Below are positions 56,945 to 64,000 of a stretch of DNA of 64,000 bases, in pieces. Origin of the DNA: JBEBSD01 sp040394475 (lineage in GTDB: Bacteria; Bacteroidota; Bacteroidia; Cytophagales; Spirosomataceae); contig JBEBSD010000004.1 in the NCBI GenBank assembly GCA_040394475.1, forward strand, positions 100,830 through 164,829. Reading direction: 5' to 3'. The number at the start of each line of letters is the position of its first letter. The stretch's first letter is position 1. The notes beneath the pieces are model-generated. The model was given only the letters and a program-made list of their open reading frames with translations, ran no database searches and had not been told where the DNA came from. The position numbers and the translations under genes are program-made.

Positions 56945-58069
56945 TTACAGTGTTCCGCGACTCGCCTGTTCCCGTTCAATTGCTTCGAAAAGCGCTTTGA
57001 AATTCCCTTTTCCGAAAGAGCGGGCACCCCGCCGCTGAATAATCTCCACAAATAAGGTGGGTCTGGGCATAATGGGCCTGGTGAATAGCTGCAGCAGATA
57101 CCCCTCTTCATCCCGGTCGACCAGGATCCCCAATTCCTTCAGATCGCGCCATTCCTCTTCTATGGATCCGATCCGCTGGGCAATATGCTCGTAGTAGGTG
57201 GCAGGCACCGTCAGAAATTCCACACCCCGGCTCCGGAGCGCCCTGACGGTTGCTACAATGTTATCGGTTGCCACCGCCAGATGCTGCACGCCCGCACCTC
57301 CGTAAAAACGAAGATATTCCTCTACCTGCGATTTCTTCTTCCCCGAAGCGGGTTCGTTGATCGGAAATTTAATTCTGCCGTTCCCATTCGACATTACTTT
57401 GCTCATCAGCGCAGTATACTCCGTAGAAATATCTTTGTCATCAAAAGAGACCAGTTGGGTAAAGCCCATTACCTTTCCGTAAAACGATACCCAGGTATCC
57501 ATTTCATGCCATCCCACATTCCCAACCATATGGTCCACGTACTTTAACCCCGTACTCCGGGGTTTAAAAGCCGGATCCCACCGCTCATACCCGGGCAAAA
57601 AGACGCCCTTATAAGCCTGCCGCTCCACAAAAACATGAATAGTATCTCCATACGTCCGGATCGCCGAGCGGACGACCTTACCCTGGTCGTCCTTTTCGGT
57701 GACCGGTTCCATCACCGCTATGGCCCCCCGGGCGACTGTCTCTGCAAAAGCCGCCCCGGCATCGGCAACCGTGAGGGCAATGGCCTGTATCCCGTCGCCA
57801 TGCCGGTCGATATGGCTGCCTACCGGTGTACCGGCAGTCAACGGGGAGGTCAGTACCAACCGGATCTTGCCTTGTTCGAGTACATAGGACTCCCGATCGG
57901 TCCGGCCGGTCGTCAGCCCTGCGTGAGCCAGAGGCTGAAACCCGAAGGCCGATTGGAAATAATAGGCCGATTGCAGGGAATTCCCCACATAAAGTTCCAG
58001 ATAGTCCGTCCCCATGATGGGAAGGAAGTCCGTTTCCGGCGTCTGCTTAGCAACTTCCAGTGTTTCCAT
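56945..58069 (-). CDS. hppD: 4-Hydroxyphenylpyruvate dioxygenase, 374 aa
   Basis: Converts 4-hydroxyphenylpyruvate to homogentisate with an iron(II) centre. Two vicinal-oxygen-chelate halves are visible. N-terminal: GTDYLELYVGNSLQSAYYFQ, SAFGFQPLA, VGSHIDRHGDGIQAIALTVA. C-terminal: YVDHMVGNVGWHEMDTWVSF (His ligand), GAGVQHLAVATDNI (His ligand), YLLQLFTRPIMPRPTLFVEI and IQRRGARSFGKGNFKALFEA with the glutamate ligand in FVEI. Length is usual. It lies 9 bp downstream of the homogentisate dioxygenase gene, in the same operon. Confidence 0.97.
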   Translation of the reverse strand: METLEVAKQTPETDFLPIMGTDYLELYVGNSLQSAYYFQSAFGFQPLAHAGLTTGRTDRESYVLEQGKIRLVLTSPLTAGTPVGSHIDRHGDGIQAIALTVADAGAAFAETVARGAIAVMEPVTEKDDQGKVVRSAIRTYGDTIHVFVERQAYKGVFLPGYERWDPAFKPRSTGLKYVDHMVGNVGWHEMDTWVSFYGKVMGFTQLVSFDDKDISTEYTALMSKVMSNGNGRIKFPINEPASGKKKSQVEEYLRFYGGAGVQHLAVATDNIVATVRALRSRGVEFLTVPATYYEHIAQRIGSIEEEWRDLKELGILVDRDEEGYLLQLFTRPIMPRPTLFVEIIQRRGARSFGKGNFKALFEAIEREQASRGTL

Positions 58070-58078
58070 TATTTTATC

Positions 58079-59248
58079 TTATTCATTTTCAGCATCCTGC
58101 CAACTCTTAAAATAGGTTCCGTCATCCAATTCCAGCGCTTGCCGGGTCAGCTGCAGCGGCCGGAAAGTATCCACCATCACCGCCAGTTCGCTGGTTGCGG
58201 TCTGTCCGATACTCCGTTCCATCGCGCCCGGGTGCGGCCCGTGGGGAATCCCGCCGGGATGTAAGGTAATATGCCCGGGTTGGATGGCATTCCGGCTCAT
58301 AAAATCGCCGTCTACGTAATAGATCATTTCGTCCGAATCGATATTGCTATGGTTATAGGGGGCCGGAATTGCCAGTGGGTGGTAGTCATACAGCCGCGGG
58401 CAAAATGAACAAACGACAAACCCTTCCGAATGAAAGGTCTGGTGGACCGGCGGGGGCTGGTGCACGCGGCCGGTAATCGGTTCAAAATCGTGTATGGAAA
58501 GTCCCCAGGGGTAGTTATAGCCGTCCCAACCCGCTACATCAAAGGGATGCCAGGCATACAGTAAGTCATGCAGCCGGTTTTGCTTCTTGATCCTGAGCGT
58601 AAACGCCCCTTTTTCTTCCACCGGAGCCTGCAGCACCGGCAGTTTATAATCCCGTTCGCAAAATGGCGCCTGTTCCCGCAGCTGTCCGAAATGATTGCGG
58701 TAGCGGGAGGGTGTATAAACCGGATGCCGGGCCTCTAGGTAAAGCAGCCGGTTATCGGGACTCTCGAAACGGATCTGGTAGATCATGCCCCTGGGGATTA
58801 CCAGATAGTCGCCCCCTTCAAAACGGATATCTCCGAGCAAAGTGGACAGGATACCGTTTCCCTGATGCACAAAAAGCACCTCATCGGCATCCGCATTTTT
58901 ATAAAAGTATGCGGTATTCCCTTTCCCGACAGCCGCTAACCCTATAGTCACGTCCTGGTTAACCAGCAGGGGCACCCGGCTGTCGAGGTAATCTTCCCGG
59001 AAAGGTAAAGCAAACCCAGTCAGCCTCCGCATCGTCAGGCCGGCGGGCGCTCCGATCTCGGGCGCAACATCAACCGCCTCCCCGACGGCTATCACCTCCG
59101 TCGGCCGGTGCAGGTGGTACAGCAGCGATGCCATTCCGTCGAAACCAATGGTCCCGAACAGCTGCTCATAATACAAACCCCCGTCCGGTTTGCGGAACTG
59201 CGTATGCCGTTTGGGCGGCACCCGGCCTTGTTGTTGATAAATCGGCAT
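58079..59248 (-). CDS. hmgA: Homogentisate 1,2-dioxygenase, 389 aa
   Basis: Ring-cleaves homogentisate to maleylacetoacetate with a non-haem iron. Cupin-type enzyme. Seen: LLVNQDVTIGLAAVGKGNTA, DEVLFVHQGNGILSTLLGDI, FEGGDYLVIPRGMIYQIRFE, FPRLYDYHPLAIPAPYNHSN-type region (beginning FCPRLYDYHP), SDEMIYYVDGDFMSRN and HPGGIPHGPHPGAMERS with the iron-binding histidines. It is shorter than human/Pseudomonas enzymes (about 430-445 aa), as in other Bacteroidota. It is first in its transcript, 9 bp before the HPPD gene, with a promoter at 59329-59360. Confidence 0.95.
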   Translation of the reverse strand: MPIYQQQGRVPPKRHTQFRKPDGGLYYEQLFGTIGFDGMASLLYHLHRPTEVIAVGEAVDVAPEIGAPAGLTMRRLTGFALPFREDYLDSRVPLLVNQDVTIGLAAVGKGNTAYFYKNADADEVLFVHQGNGILSTLLGDIRFEGGDYLVIPRGMIYQIRFESPDNRLLYLEARHPVYTPSRYRNHFGQLREQAPFCERDYKLPVLQAPVEEKGAFTLRIKKQNRLHDLLYAWHPFDVAGWDGYNYPWGLSIHDFEPITGRVHQPPPVHQTFHSEGFVVCSFCPRLYDYHPLAIPAPYNHSNIDSDEMIYYVDGDFMSRNAIQPGHITLHPGGIPHGPHPGAMERSIGQTATSELAVMVDTFRPLQLTRQALELDDGTYFKSWQDAENE

Positions 59249-59328
59249 AAATCGACGTGTTTAGAACGATGAATTGCTAGTTCGGTTACAGTTGTTCATA
59301 GAGATTCAACACTTATTTGCTACAACAA

Positions 59329-59360
59329 CAATATTAACAACAAATAATTATAAAAACAAA
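59329..59360 (-). promoter_or_regulatory. Promoter of the hmgA-hppD operon
   Basis: On the minus strand TTTG (complement of 59357-59360), exactly 20 bp, then TAATATTG (complement of 59329-59336). One mismatch to TAnnTTTG. The -7 box is about 80 bp before the hmgA start. CAACAA (59338-59343) and TTGTTG (59361-59366) flank the spacer and could be part of an operator. Confidence 0.6.
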
Positions 59361-59520
59361 TTGTTGGATTATTTAAATTAAAATCTCCATGTTGATCGTT
59401 GTCCGCAACGAATAGTTTCCCCGGTTAAGGCTAATAACCGGCATCGGTTCGTTCCCCGTAGTGCTTATTTCGGTACTACAAGGGGGTAAGATTGCCAAAC
59501 GATCGTCTTATTTCTAAAAC

Positions 59521-59528
59521 TAATTTTG
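59521..59528 (+). promoter_or_regulatory. Probable -7 box (TAATTTTG) for the TIM-barrel gene
   Basis: A full TAnnTTTG match whose last base is only 8 bp before the ATG at 59537. The transcript would have almost no leader. It also lies downstream of the alternative ATG at 59492, supporting the shorter protein. Confidence 0.5.
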
Positions 59529-59536
59529 ATCGATCC

Positions 59537-60370
59537 ATGACAAACAGAAGAAACTTTATCAAAACCAGTATGGCTGGTGTCCTGGCCGGTACAGCACTTT
59601 CCGTTACCGACAGTATTGCAGGAGCTCCGGCCGCCAAAGAAGAACCGTTCCGGCTGGGCATAGCCGGCTATAGCTTTGTGCATTTCAAGCTGGATCAGTC
59701 GTTGGAAATGATGCGCAAAGTAGCCGTTAATTACCTGTGTATTAAAGATTTTCATTTACCTTATACCAGTACCGATGCTGAAATCAAAGCGTTTCACGAA
59801 ACGTTGGCAAAATCGAATGTAACCGGCTATGCGGTGGGGCCCATTTACATGAAAACCATCGAAGAAATCGACAATGCCTTTGCGTATGCCAAGCGGGTAG
59901 GCGTCAAAATGATTGTCGGTATCCCCAATCATGAAGCGCTGCCGCATATTGAAAAAAAGGTTAAAGAATACGATTTCAACTATGCCATTCATATCCACGG
60001 ACCGGAAGACAAGCTTTACCCGGATGCTGAAACGGTGATTAACCATGTTAAGAACATGGACAAACGCATCGGGCTCTGTTTTGATATGGGCCACAATTTC
60101 CGGAACGGGAAGGATTCGGTGGCCGATCTCAAGAAATACAAGGACCGGATTTTTGACATTCACCTTAAAAATGTCACCGATTCCACCAAGGATGGCAAAA
60201 CCTGTGAGCTGGGAAGAGGAAAGATAGACATCCCCGCTTTCGTCAAAATGCTCCGGAAGGTCAACTATACAGGCGTTTGCAGCCTGGAGTATGAAAAAGA
60301 CATGAAAGACCCGCTGGCGGGTATCGCAGAATCAGTAGGATACTTTAAGGGGGTATGTGACGCTGTGTAA
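59537..60370 (+). CDS. TAT-exported sugar phosphate isomerase/epimerase-like TIM barrel, 277 aa
   Basis: The start MTNRRNFIKTSMAGVLAG carries a twin-arginine signal (RRNF) and an Ala-rich h-region up to GAPA. A longer start at 59492 is rejected because of the -7 box position. The rest is an AP-endonuclease-2/xylose-isomerase-like barrel: LGIAGYSFVHFKLDQSLEMM, KMIVGIPNHEALPHIEKKVK, YAIHIHGPEDKLYPDAETVI, GLCFDMGHNFRNGKDSVADL, RIFDIHLKNVTDSTKDGKTC, GRGKIDIPAFVKML and GVCSLEYEKDM. The His, Asp and Glu of the metal site are present (IHIHGPED, FDMGH, DIHLKN, SLEYE). Substrate is probably a sugar or inositol derivative. A terminator follows. Confidence 0.92.
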   Translation: MTNRRNFIKTSMAGVLAGTALSVTDSIAGAPAAKEEPFRLGIAGYSFVHFKLDQSLEMMRKVAVNYLCIKDFHLPYTSTDAEIKAFHETLAKSNVTGYAVGPIYMKTIEEIDNAFAYAKRVGVKMIVGIPNHEALPHIEKKVKEYDFNYAIHIHGPEDKLYPDAETVINHVKNMDKRIGLCFDMGHNFRNGKDSVADLKKYKDRIFDIHLKNVTDSTKDGKTCELGRGKIDIPAFVKMLRKVNYTGVCSLEYEKDMKDPLAGIAESVGYFKGVCDAV

Positions 60371-60389
60371 CGGTTCTGCCGGTTCGTAT

Positions 60390-60427
60390 AAAGAGACTGT
60401 TTCATAAAAGAGGCAGTCTCTTTTATT
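60390..60427 (+). terminator. Rho-independent terminator after the TIM-barrel gene
   Basis: AAAGAGACTG (60390-60399) pairs with CAGTCTCTTT (60414-60423) around a 14-nt loop, followed by TATTTT. The stem begins 20 bp after the stop codon of the TIM-barrel gene, so it is its terminator. Confidence 0.85.
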
Positions 60428-60624
60428 TTCCCCGGGAGGAGCTTCAACGAACCGGTATTTCATCGGTGCCGCGGTTCGTAATCCGGCTGCAAAGCCGCCG
60501 GCCCTGCGGTATCGCCGGGTTATACAAAAGAAGGATCAGTAAATAAATATATCAGTAAACAATAAATAAACATTATTTAACGATAATTATTTAGTACATT
60601 CGCACACCTACCAACCAATTCCTT

Positions 60625-61200
60625 ATGAAGAATAACAAATTACTCCAACTGACCTATCATTGCTGCAACCTCTTTTGCGTACTTCTGGTGATCTTCTTTT
60701 TGGCGATCACATTGGTAACAGGTTACTGGTTCATTTACCCCGGTTTTACCGAACATTTCGATGCGGAGGTCGCCTTTCCGTTTAAAGCATCTTTGTTCGG
60801 TTATACAAAAAGCGCCTTTTGGAATATCGGCACGGAGTCTGTCGCTCAACTCACAGTTGCAAACCTGAACCCGCTGTCTGTATTGTTTAATTACCTGCAG
60901 TTATCCGCTATTTTCCTGCTGACCTTTCTTTGTTTTAGGGAATTTGCTGCGATCCTCCGATCCTTGCGGTTACGGGATACCTTTCAGCAAAGGAACGTCC
61001 AATCCTTTTCAAGGATCGGAAATTATTTACTGTTCACTTTTATCCTGAGCAGTTTTTGGTTTGCCATTTTTAAGCAGGGCTATATGTATAGCTTCCACAT
61101 CAGTCTGACGATTCCTGTACTCATGTTTCTGGCCTATGTATTGGCACAAGTATTCAAAGAAGGAAATCAGTTGTTTGAAGAAAATGAATTAACGGTATAA
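60625..61200 (+). CDS. DUF2975 four-helix membrane protein, 191 aa
   Basis: An inner-membrane protein with four hydrophobic segments: residues about 17-40 (FCVLLVIFFLAITLVTGYWF), 90-108, 135-150 (LLFTFILSSFWFAIF) and 155-175 (LTIPVLMFLAYVLAQVF). The motif FAAILRSLRLRDTFQQRNVQ and the ending AQVFKEGNQLFEENELTV are characteristic of DUF2975. In most genomes a small XRE-type HTH gene follows directly; here only six bases remain before a convergent gene, so the partner is missing. A near-consensus -7 element TACATTCG is at 60595-60602. Function unknown. Confidence 0.88.
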   Translation: MKNNKLLQLTYHCCNLFCVLLVIFFLAITLVTGYWFIYPGFTEHFDAEVAFPFKASLFGYTKSAFWNIGTESVAQLTVANLNPLSVLFNYLQLSAIFLLTFLCFREFAAILRSLRLRDTFQQRNVQSFSRIGNYLLFTFILSSFWFAIFKQGYMYSFHISLTIPVLMFLAYVLAQVFKEGNQLFEENELTV

Positions 61201-61206
61201 CGATGT

Positions 61207-61803
61207 CTATTTTCCCCTGAGCGCTACAGACCATCCCAGTTCGATTGAATACCGGTTGCTGTCGTCCTGGGGTATCCGGTTGACCGGCAGCATCAGCACG
61301 ATGCCGATAAACTGGTCCCTGTAAATCCGTCGCCTCGCGGAAACAGCTACCCCAAACATAAAATTGGTTTCCCGGAGCCTGTATTCTTCATCAATCCCAA
61401 GTTCTGTATTGAGCAGTTTTTCATGATATACTTCGTGACGCACCCCACCCAGCGCATCAAATGACCAGATCCAGTCAGGCCCCTTCGTGCTGTAACCGGT
61501 CTGTATGAAAAACACTGTCTCATTGTTACGGGGAAAAGAAATATGCTGTTTATACCCGTACTTTTTATCAAGGGACACCGCCCATACCTTCCGGGTTAAG
61601 AAGCCCGCGCCGGCATTCCAGTTTTTGTAAACAGGCAGGGTGACCCGCACAGCCGGGCCCAGCTCATACTCTTTGTGCAGCAGCATCAAACCTGGATTAA
61701 GCGAAATTCCTGCCGAAAGCAGCAACGGCCGGTCCCGTTTTTCCTGGCTCATTCCTTTCTGAGACAGTACGCAGCAAAGCAGCAACAGACAATATCGTTT
61801 CAT
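61207..61803 (-). CDS. Exported protein, probably small beta-barrel, 198 aa
   Basis: No named family recognised. Residues 1-19 are a signal peptide (MKRYCLLLLCCVLSQKGMSQ). The rest alternates hydrophobic and polar residues in strands such as PAVRVTLPVYKNWNAGAGFL, IWSFDALGGVRHEVYH, NFMFGVAVSARRRIYR and the final YSIELGWSVALRGK, with no membrane helix, as in small outer-membrane barrels. The start overlaps the stop of the esterase gene by four bases, so both are translated from one mRNA. It may form a pore or envelope scaffold; this is inference. Confidence 0.75.
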   Translation of the reverse strand: MKRYCLLLLCCVLSQKGMSQEKRDRPLLLSAGISLNPGLMLLHKEYELGPAVRVTLPVYKNWNAGAGFLTRKVWAVSLDKKYGYKQHISFPRNNETVFFIQTGYSTKGPDWIWSFDALGGVRHEVYHEKLLNTELGIDEEYRLRETNFMFGVAVSARRRIYRDQFIGIVLMLPVNRIPQDDSNRYSIELGWSVALRGK

Positions 61804-62633
61804 GGCTGACTAATGAATTTCAGGCCGTCGGCAAGCCCGGGTGCAATAACCCCGGAATGGTCTGCATTGCGGTACGCAGCAGTCCGCACCTGTACCTGGG
61901 TATAATACGTTGAAAAAAGACCGGCCAGGTGCTGCTGCGTAGCATGAAAACCACCTGTTTCCTGTGTACCCGCCGCCAGGAACACCCGTGCCGCGAGGGG
62001 CTGTAAGGTTGTTCTGTTCTGGGATTCGATCCGGAAAATAGCCTGTCCGTCCCACATTAACGAGGGACTGATCAACACATAGTTACCGAATAAACAGGGT
62101 TTGGTGAACAGTATATACGCTCCCAGCAAACCTCCCAGTGAATGTCCGCAATAGGTATACTCCCCGGGATCGTCGCTGACCGCATAGTTTTGCCGGAGAT
62201 TGGGAAGCAGCTCGTTTTCCATAAAAGCAACAAACCGCGACGCCTGGCCCGTCCCGGACTTTCCGGTAACGGTTGGTGTAAAGTCTTTCTCCCGTTCATT
62301 TCCATTTTCATACCCAATCCCGACCAACAGGCTGTTTTGATCCAGGCCGCTCCGCTTTGCAGCATCGACGACGCCTTTGCGCATATAATGAGCGTCGGTG
62401 TACAGGATTACTGGATAGCCTCCCGCTTTTGCGGCATCGTATCCCACAGGCAATTGCACTGTTAGTTTGTATGTCGTTCCGTAACCGGCGCGCAGAATGA
62501 CTGATCGCTGATCCGGCGGTACTCCTGCCTCCCTGCATGCCGCCAATCCCGCCATAACGCCGGCTGCAAGGATAATGAGTTGTATAAAATGTTGGCTTTT
62601 TCGTCTTTTTGTGTTTTTGGGAATCCGTTTCAT
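61800..62633 (-). CDS. Lipoprotein alpha/beta-hydrolase of the esterase D/Fes type, 277 aa
   Basis: A serine hydrolase of the putative-esterase (PF00756) class. After a basic N-terminus and a hydrophobic segment (FIQLIILAAGVMAGLAAC) a Cys gives a lipobox-like LAAC. The alpha/beta core shows YPVILYTDAHYMRKGVVDAA, SLLVGIGYEN, the nucleophile elbow YCGHSLGGLLGAYILF (Ser in GHSLGG), YVLISPSLMWDG and a late His in AAYRNADHSGVIAPG. It probably hydrolyses a ferric-siderophore or acetyl/feruloyl ester at the outer membrane, but the substrate is unknown. Coupled to the downstream barrel-like gene by a 4-bp overlap. A 600-bp repeat-rich region lies upstream. Confidence 0.88.
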   Translation of the reverse strand: MKRIPKNTKRRKSQHFIQLIILAAGVMAGLAACREAGVPPDQRSVILRAGYGTTYKLTVQLPVGYDAAKAGGYPVILYTDAHYMRKGVVDAAKRSGLDQNSLLVGIGYENGNEREKDFTPTVTGKSGTGQASRFVAFMENELLPNLRQNYAVSDDPGEYTYCGHSLGGLLGAYILFTKPCLFGNYVLISPSLMWDGQAIFRIESQNRTTLQPLAARVFLAAGTQETGGFHATQQHLAGLFSTYYTQVQVRTAAYRNADHSGVIAPGLADGLKFISQP

Positions 62634-62645
62634 GGGTGTAAGAGG

Positions 62646-63056
62646 TTTCAGTTATCGGCTGTCGGCTATCAGCTATCGGAAATCAGCTATCGGCTATCAG
62701 CTGTCGGACAAAATACGATGGGTGAGCCCAGTCGAACCCAGGACCTGAGCCCACAGCTTTCGGTCATCAGCTTTCAGCTATCAGCCATCAGCTATCCCCG
62801 GTGGTTGAGCGGAGTCGAAACCAGCGACGTCGAAACCAGCGGAGTCGAACCCGGGACCTGAGCCCACAGCTTTCGGTCATCAGCTTTCAGCTATCAGCCA
62901 TCAGCTATCCCCGGTGGTTGAGCAAAGTCGAAACCAGCGGAGTCGAACCCGGGACCTGAGCCCACAGCTTTCAGCTATCAGCTGTCGGACAAAATACGAT
63001 GGGTGAGCAGAGTCGAACCCAGGACCTGAGCCCACAGTTTTCGGTTATCAGCGATC
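62646..63056 (+). repeat. Long composite repeat with four GTCGAACCC cores
   Basis: About 410 bp. Blocks of simple sequence (TATCAGCTATCGGCTATC, TTTCAGCTATCAGCC variants) alternate with a core containing AGTCGAACCC, GGACCTGAGCCCACAG. Core copies: 62714-62756, 62841-62869, 62939-62967 and 62995-63037; the first and last also contain TACGATGGGTGAGC. A 68-bp segment is duplicated exactly or nearly so at 62743-62810 and 62856-62923 (period 113). A related inverted copy lies at 54139-54245. No reading frame of interest. The remaining DNA to 63238 holds no recognised feature. Confidence 0.9.
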
Positions 63057-63238
63057 CGTTTTGATTCATCGGTGATGTCCGGTTGGTTTATAGAAATTTC
63101 ATTTGTACAGAATCTTTAACTAATTGCTTGTCACCGCCTTATTTGTCATTTCAAATTTGGGTTAATCTTTAATTTGCCTATGAACTCTTCCTTTAAAAGG
63201 GAGTGCTCCGAAGCGGGTGTTACAGAGGGATGAAACCG

Positions 63239-63985
63239 CTAACGCAGGATGATTACCTTCTGCGTATGGACGGCGCCACCGGCCAGCGCTATCCGGATAA
63301 AGTATACCCCCGCGACCAGGTTTCGTACATCGATCTTTGCGGAAGGGATACTTCCCGATGCATACACACGTCTGCCGCCGGCATCGCTTAAGACGACATT
63401 TTTCACCTCATCACCGGTACGGATATGCAGCTGATCAGAGACCGGGTTGGGATAAACGTCCGTCCGGATATCGATGTAAACATTCCGGATAGTACTGTAG
63501 GCGAAAGTCCCGTCGCGGTCGATCATTTTTAAGCGGTACAGGTTGTTACCCGCCGCCGGATGGCTATCTGAAAACGTATAGCGGGCGACAGTATGACGAG
63601 TCTCACCACCCGCCTTTACCGACCCGACCGCCGTCCAGTTTTTGGCATTCCGGCTTCTCTGGATTTCGAAGCGGTCACTGTTAATTTCCTGGCTGGTCGT
63701 CCATTGCAACAGGACGGTATTTTGTTCCGATTCCTGAACCGTAAAACTGACGAGCGTCACCGGAAGTCCGGCTTCGCTCATCACCGGCTGAATGATTCCG
63801 GCAGTATTCCAGAAACCCGGGCCCTGCCCGGTGGCCGTGTAGATTTCTCCCACGCTGAACTCAAAGTAGTAATCGCCGATTTGTCCCAGGTGACCGCCGG
63901 CGGCGGTGAGGGCGTGTTGGTTGGAAACCTGCGCCTGTAATGCCAAGCTGTGTCCTGTTAAAAGAAGTACTATAATTTTTTTCAT
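63239..63985 (-). CDS. T9SS-sorted secreted protein, 248 aa
   Basis: Residues 1-18 are a signal peptide (MKKIIVLLLTGHSLALQAQ). Residues about 20-75 hold a short domain common in Bacteroidota exoproteins (YFEFSVGEIYTATGQGPGFW, TAGIIQPV). Residues about 78-165 are a fibronectin-like module (LVSFTVQESEQNTVLLQWTT, then SDRFEIQRSRNAKNWTAVGS). The C-terminal 75 residues are a T9SS type A sorting domain (VYPNPVSDQLHIRTGD, VVLSDAGGRRVYAS, DVRNLVAGVYFIRIALAGG, VHTQKVIIL). It is therefore exported by T9SS and cell-surface attached or released. No catalytic motif. The upstream region lies outside the window. Confidence 0.9.
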   Translation of the reverse strand: MKKIIVLLLTGHSLALQAQVSNQHALTAAGGHLGQIGDYYFEFSVGEIYTATGQGPGFWNTAGIIQPVMSEAGLPVTLVSFTVQESEQNTVLLQWTTSQEINSDRFEIQRSRNAKNWTAVGSVKAGGETRHTVARYTFSDSHPAAGNNLYRLKMIDRDGTFAYSTIRNVYIDIRTDVYPNPVSDQLHIRTGDEVKNVVLSDAGGRRVYASGSIPSAKIDVRNLVAGVYFIRIALAGGAVHTQKVIILR

Positions 63986-64000
63986 GATTAATGATGGTTG

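Overview
The window looks like chromosomal DNA of a free-living, plant-polymer-degrading member of the Bacteroidota (Cytophagia/Chitinophagia type), with G+C near one half by eye. The evidence is a SusC/SusD pair, carboxypeptidase-regulatory-like TonB-dependent receptors, a type IX secretion (T9SS) C-terminal sorting domain, LytS/LytTR signalling, and repeated TAnnTTTG promoter -7 boxes in place of TATAAT. No tRNA, rRNA, integrase, transposase or CRISPR array was found.

Layout. 1-4901 (minus): three tail-collar paralogues, a GNAT acetyltransferase, a DUF6916-type protein and a large secreted beta-helix protein that runs off the left edge. 4902-5654: mostly empty, with a decayed T9SS sorting domain and a terminator. 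5655-10193 (plus): three exported hydrolases (PIG-L deacetylase, S9 peptidase, M28 lipoprotein peptidase). 10194-12535: GC-rich repeats, an ArsR/SRPBCC operon with a clear promoter and operator, a simple repeat and an SDR. 12601-18679: a PepSY membrane protein and a siderophore-type receptor that has lost its N-terminal third, then GNAT, SnoaL-like, DUF1080, SDR and a small anchored protein. 19109-23591 (plus): TonB receptor, LytS-type kinase and LytTR regulator. 23622-29107 (minus): NEW3-domain protein with an ABC ATPase and permease, then Tex. 29278-34518 (plus): Kef-type antiporter, PolX-like protein, LacI regulator, RluA pseudouridine synthase.

34540-47617 is a beta-mannan utilisation locus: divergent AraC regulator, SusC, SusD, TIG-domain surface glycan-binding protein, GH26 mannanase, sodium/solute symporter, GH130 mannosylglucose phosphorylase, cellobiose/mannobiose 2-epimerase and a mannose-6-phosphate-isomerase-like cupin. 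Together they can bind mannan, cut it, import mannobiose, epimerise it to mannosylglucose and phosphorolyse it to mannose-1-phosphate and glucose.

47766-54041: glycyl-tRNA synthetase, HhH protein, YbjQ, AI-2E-type permease, YtxH-like, SIMPL and flavin reductase genes. 54254-59248 (minus) is a phenylalanine/tyrosine catabolic cluster: homogentisate dioxygenase, 4-hydroxyphenylpyruvate dioxygenase, phenylalanine hydroxylase, MarR regulator and fumarylacetoacetase, with no maleylacetoacetate isomerase in view. 59537-63985: TAT-exported TIM-barrel protein, orphan DUF2975 protein, barrel-like protein with a lipoprotein esterase, a long composite repeat and a T9SS-sorted protein.

The best candidate for an undescribed system is the tail-collar/GNAT/DUF6916/beta-helix cluster. 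Other notable points are a PolX-like protein without polymerase aspartates, the truncated receptor, and composite repeats shared between distant intergenic regions.
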